Assembly: GCF_039545095.1 (NCBI RefSeq)
Contig: NZ_BAABRS010000002.1
Span: 310,001-374,000, forward strand
Direction: 5' to 3'
Origin: Fodinibius salicampi
Lineage (GTDB): Bacteria > Bacteroidota > Rhodothermia > Balneolales > Balneolaceae
Length of the DNA stretch: 64,000 bases
Position numbers and translations under genes: made by a program. Shown here piece after piece: positions 61,832 to 64,000 of the stretch (its first letter is position 1; every line of letters starts with the position of its first letter). Below the pieces are notes generated by a model, which saw only the letters and a program-made list of their open reading frames with translations, had not been told where the DNA came from and searched no databases.

Positions 61832-63607
61832 ATGGAAAAAATATTGGGTTTTATAAAAAGCGGGCTGTTGGTTCTGCTGGTTGGAATGGTTATACAGCCA
61901 GCACAACTGAAAGCACAAACAATACCAGTAGGAGATCTTCAGGAGGAGAAGATAAGATTGATGCAGCTTTTTTCAGATTCTACCGCTGAGTTACCCTTTA
62001 CCAATAGACCTATTAGCCGAAAAAGTTATCAGAAAGCTTTTGAGCATGTAGAGTCGGAAAATTCCTGGTGGGCTGATTCATCTGTATCACCCGAGATACC
62101 ACTTACGGATGATTTTACCCTAGGATTTTACGAGCCGGAAATACAGGGGACCTATAACCACAAATTGCCTTATGGTGAGAATAACGGCGCGGCCTGGTAT
62201 GGGCGGGGCATGAATACAGAATTTAAAGGAGGATTTTATATTAATTCCCATTTTTTGGATATAACTATTCATCCCCAAATTGTGCATCAGCAGAATGAAG
62301 ATTTTGAAGTGCCCCGATTTATCCCGCGGGACAGGGATGGAAATATTCGTTATGTGGCACAGGGAACGCTGCCGGAAGATACACTTGCTGAGCGCATTGA
62401 CCGCCCTTTCCGTTTTGGCCCAGATAGCTATACCACCATTAACTGGGGCCATTCGTCTGTTCGTTTTCACCGGTATAATATGGAGATTGGACTGAGTTCC
62501 GAGCCGCTATGGTGGGGACCGGGAGTACAATATGCACTTACGCTTAGTAATAATGCCGGTGGTGTACCCCATGCTTTTCTGGGGAACCGGGAACCAATTG
62601 AGTTACCTTATAATATTGGTCAGTTTCAGTTCCGCTGGGTTTGGGGATGGCCTAAGGACTCAAAGTATTTCGATTTGAAAGAGGCCTATGCAACCCGCCC
62701 GCATCAGAGTCCGGAGAAATTTCTTCGCCGTCGATTTATGAATGGGTTGAATATTGTTTACTCCCCATCATTTTTGCCCAACTTTCATATTGGAACCAGT
62801 CGAATCATCCACCAATATATCCCGGAAAGTGGAATGACCGCAGGAGATTACTTGGCGATTTTTAGGTCTTTCCCAAATCCGGATGAGAAAGCATTGAGTG
62901 CTGCTCGAGACGCCAGTCATTATGAGGAGATCAATCCTTTGTCTTCGGTTTACTTTCGTTGGGTTTTTCCAGAGAGTAATGCCGAGGTATATGCAGAATA
63001 TATGAAGGATTCACATAGCTGGAATTTTCGGGACTTCCTGATGGAGCCACAACACGGAAGGGCTTATACCATAGGCGCCCAAAAGATTATTAAAAGTGGT
63101 TATAGCTGGCTCGATTTTGTGAAAGTAAATGCGGAGATTAATTCGTTGATGTCAACCCGCCTTGATGATATTCGTCCCCAAACGTATCTCTATTCCCACA
63201 AAAGCGTAAAGCAGGGGCATACCCACCGGGGGCAAGTATTGGGAGCAGCAATTGGACCGGGCTCAACCAGCCAGTATATTGGGGCCGAGTCGTATTTTGA
63301 AAAGGGCAGGATAGGCTTTTTCGTGCAGCGGACGGTGGATAATAACCATTTACATTATGAATATTATCAGCGCTGGTACCAAACCGGATGGTACGGGGAT
63401 ATGTATCGCCACCGAGTGGATGTAAATATCGGTCTGGATGCAAATTATCGAATCTACGATATTATGTTGGGAGCAGGCGTGGTATGGAATAAGAAGTACA
63501 ATTACGGACGATTTGGCTACGGCGATTTTAATATCAACTGGAATAGTCGGCCCCGTGACGATCGCCTTAACATGCAGTATCAGTTTTCCGTGCGCTATCT
63601 TTTCTGA
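61832..63607 (+). CDS. Wzi-like capsule assembly outer-membrane protein 2
   Basis: This 591-residue paralogue of the previous gene has the same order of motifs: PYGENNGAAWYGRGMNTEFK, PLWWGPGVQYALTLSNNAGG, FQFRWVWGWPKDS, VYFRWVFPESNAEVYAEYMK and ISQYIGAE-like segments, ending FQFSVRYLF-type. Its signal peptide (KSGLLVLLVGMVIQPAQLK) fits a start at 61832; upstream in-frame starts at 61784, 61805 and 61814 are possible. The two genes arose by tandem duplication. It probably serves the same capsule function or a variant polysaccharide. Confidence 0.87.
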   Translation: MEKILGFIKSGLLVLLVGMVIQPAQLKAQTIPVGDLQEEKIRLMQLFSDSTAELPFTNRPISRKSYQKAFEHVESENSWWADSSVSPEIPLTDDFTLGFYEPEIQGTYNHKLPYGENNGAAWYGRGMNTEFKGGFYINSHFLDITIHPQIVHQQNEDFEVPRFIPRDRDGNIRYVAQGTLPEDTLAERIDRPFRFGPDSYTTINWGHSSVRFHRYNMEIGLSSEPLWWGPGVQYALTLSNNAGGVPHAFLGNREPIELPYNIGQFQFRWVWGWPKDSKYFDLKEAYATRPHQSPEKFLRRRFMNGLNIVYSPSFLPNFHIGTSRIIHQYIPESGMTAGDYLAIFRSFPNPDEKALSAARDASHYEEINPLSSVYFRWVFPESNAEVYAEYMKDSHSWNFRDFLMEPQHGRAYTIGAQKIIKSGYSWLDFVKVNAEINSLMSTRLDDIRPQTYLYSHKSVKQGHTHRGQVLGAAIGPGSTSQYIGAESYFEKGRIGFFVQRTVDNNHLHYEYYQRWYQTGWYGDMYRHRVDVNIGLDANYRIYDIMLGAGVVWNKKYNYGRFGYGDFNINWNSRPRDDRLNMQYQFSVRYLF

Positions 63608-63643
63608 TCCTCGTTCCAGATCGAGTTGTGGATGGATAACTCA

Positions 63644-64000
63644 CTAATCTTCTCTCGAATCTACGCCCCACATAAGTTTGTGTCTAAGCGTATCAAAATA
63701 GCTCTGGTTGGGTAGTTCAATCAGGTCAATTGTAAAGTTAGACCGGCGGATGTACACCTCAAATGGATAGGATAGGATCTCTTTAATTTGACCATCATAG
63801 GAAAATAGTACTTCATGCTCTTGCTTCTGTACACTTACTTTTAGTGATTTATCCGAGGGAAGAACCAATGGACGGGTCGTAAGTGTATGTGGATTAATAG
63901 GTGTCAGAACCATTACATCGGAATTGGGCATGACAATAGGTCCGCTCGACGAAAGATTATAGGCCGTTGAGCCTGTGGGGGAGGCTACAATAAGTCCGTC
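63644..64000 (-). CDS. nadK: NAD kinase, 3' part (partial at window edge)
   Basis: The C-terminal 118 residues of an NAD kinase are visible; the gene continues off the right edge. The reading frame starts with DGLIVASPTGSTAYNLSSSG, the family's NADP-binding and catalytic motif (GSTAY), followed by GPIVMPNSDVMVLTPINPHT and PLVLPSD. It phosphorylates NAD to NADP. Only the C-terminal lobe can be examined. It ends convergent to the Wzi gene, 36 bases away. Confidence 0.93.
   Translation of the reverse strand, partial: DGLIVASPTGSTAYNLSSSGPIVMPNSDVMVLTPINPHTLTTRPLVLPSDKSLKVSVQKQEHEVLFSYDGQIKEILSYPFEVYIRRSNFTIDLIELPNQSYFDTLRHKLMWGVDSRED

Overview
The window looks like chromosomal DNA of a Bacteroidota/Balneolota-type bacterium, perhaps a Balneolia relative. 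The grounds are the promoter boxes of the form TAnnTTTG, the typical gene set (DUF4412, DUF4168, YceI, Wzi-type outer-membrane proteins, S9 peptidase, NAD-type isocitrate dehydrogenase), the weak Shine-Dalgarno use and the acidic proteins. No tRNA, rRNA, transposase, integrase or CRISPR array was recognised. The taxonomic call is inference from gene content only.

Layout. 1-1540 is gene-poor and full of structured dispersed repeats. A fused sugar-phosphate transferase/membrane nucleotide-binding protein follows (1563-3404), then another repeat-bearing spacer (3405-4135) and a small AraC-like HTH protein (4136-4513).

The centrepiece is a co-directional, tightly packed extracellular contractile injection system (eCIS, related to PVC/Afp/AlgoCIS) at 4706-29195. 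In order it encodes a DUF4255 cap protein, an unknown protein, two sheath paralogues, two tube proteins, a DUF5908 protein, a LysM adaptor, a VgrG-like spike, a PAAR tip, a gp25 wedge, a baseplate J protein, a second wedge protein, a 1200-residue unknown, a tape-measure-family protein, an AAA+ ATPase, and two DUF4157 (eCIS core domain) putative cargo proteins. The first cargo protein has a second HExxH motif in its unique C-terminal domain. The second carries an OmpA-like domain. A convergent two-gene operon of exported/membrane proteins (29438-30989) sits immediately downstream. An 18-nt sequence from the end of the AraC-like gene recurs inverted at 31090-31107, just beyond that operon, so it brackets the locus.

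From 31.2 kb on the content is mostly housekeeping and metabolic: two small unknowns, egtD, priA, a GCS2-CBS protein with an aspartoacylase-like enzyme, scpB and an RluB-type pseudouridine synthase, an alpha/beta hydrolase, a TPR protein, DUF4412, isocitrate dehydrogenase, DoxX, a DJ-1/PfpI protein, a Nudix-fold protein that has lost its catalytic box, an SDR with a cobalamin-binding-type protein, YceI, DUF4168, 3-methyladenine glycosylase with a BrkB-type protein, wecB, a GH31 alpha-glucosidase, PhzF with TauE/SafE, and a secreted S9 peptidase. Two tandem Wzi-family proteins follow, then the 3' part of NAD kinase cut by the window edge. WecB, the N-terminal transferase and the Wzi pair suggest surface polysaccharide production, but they are scattered rather than in one cluster.
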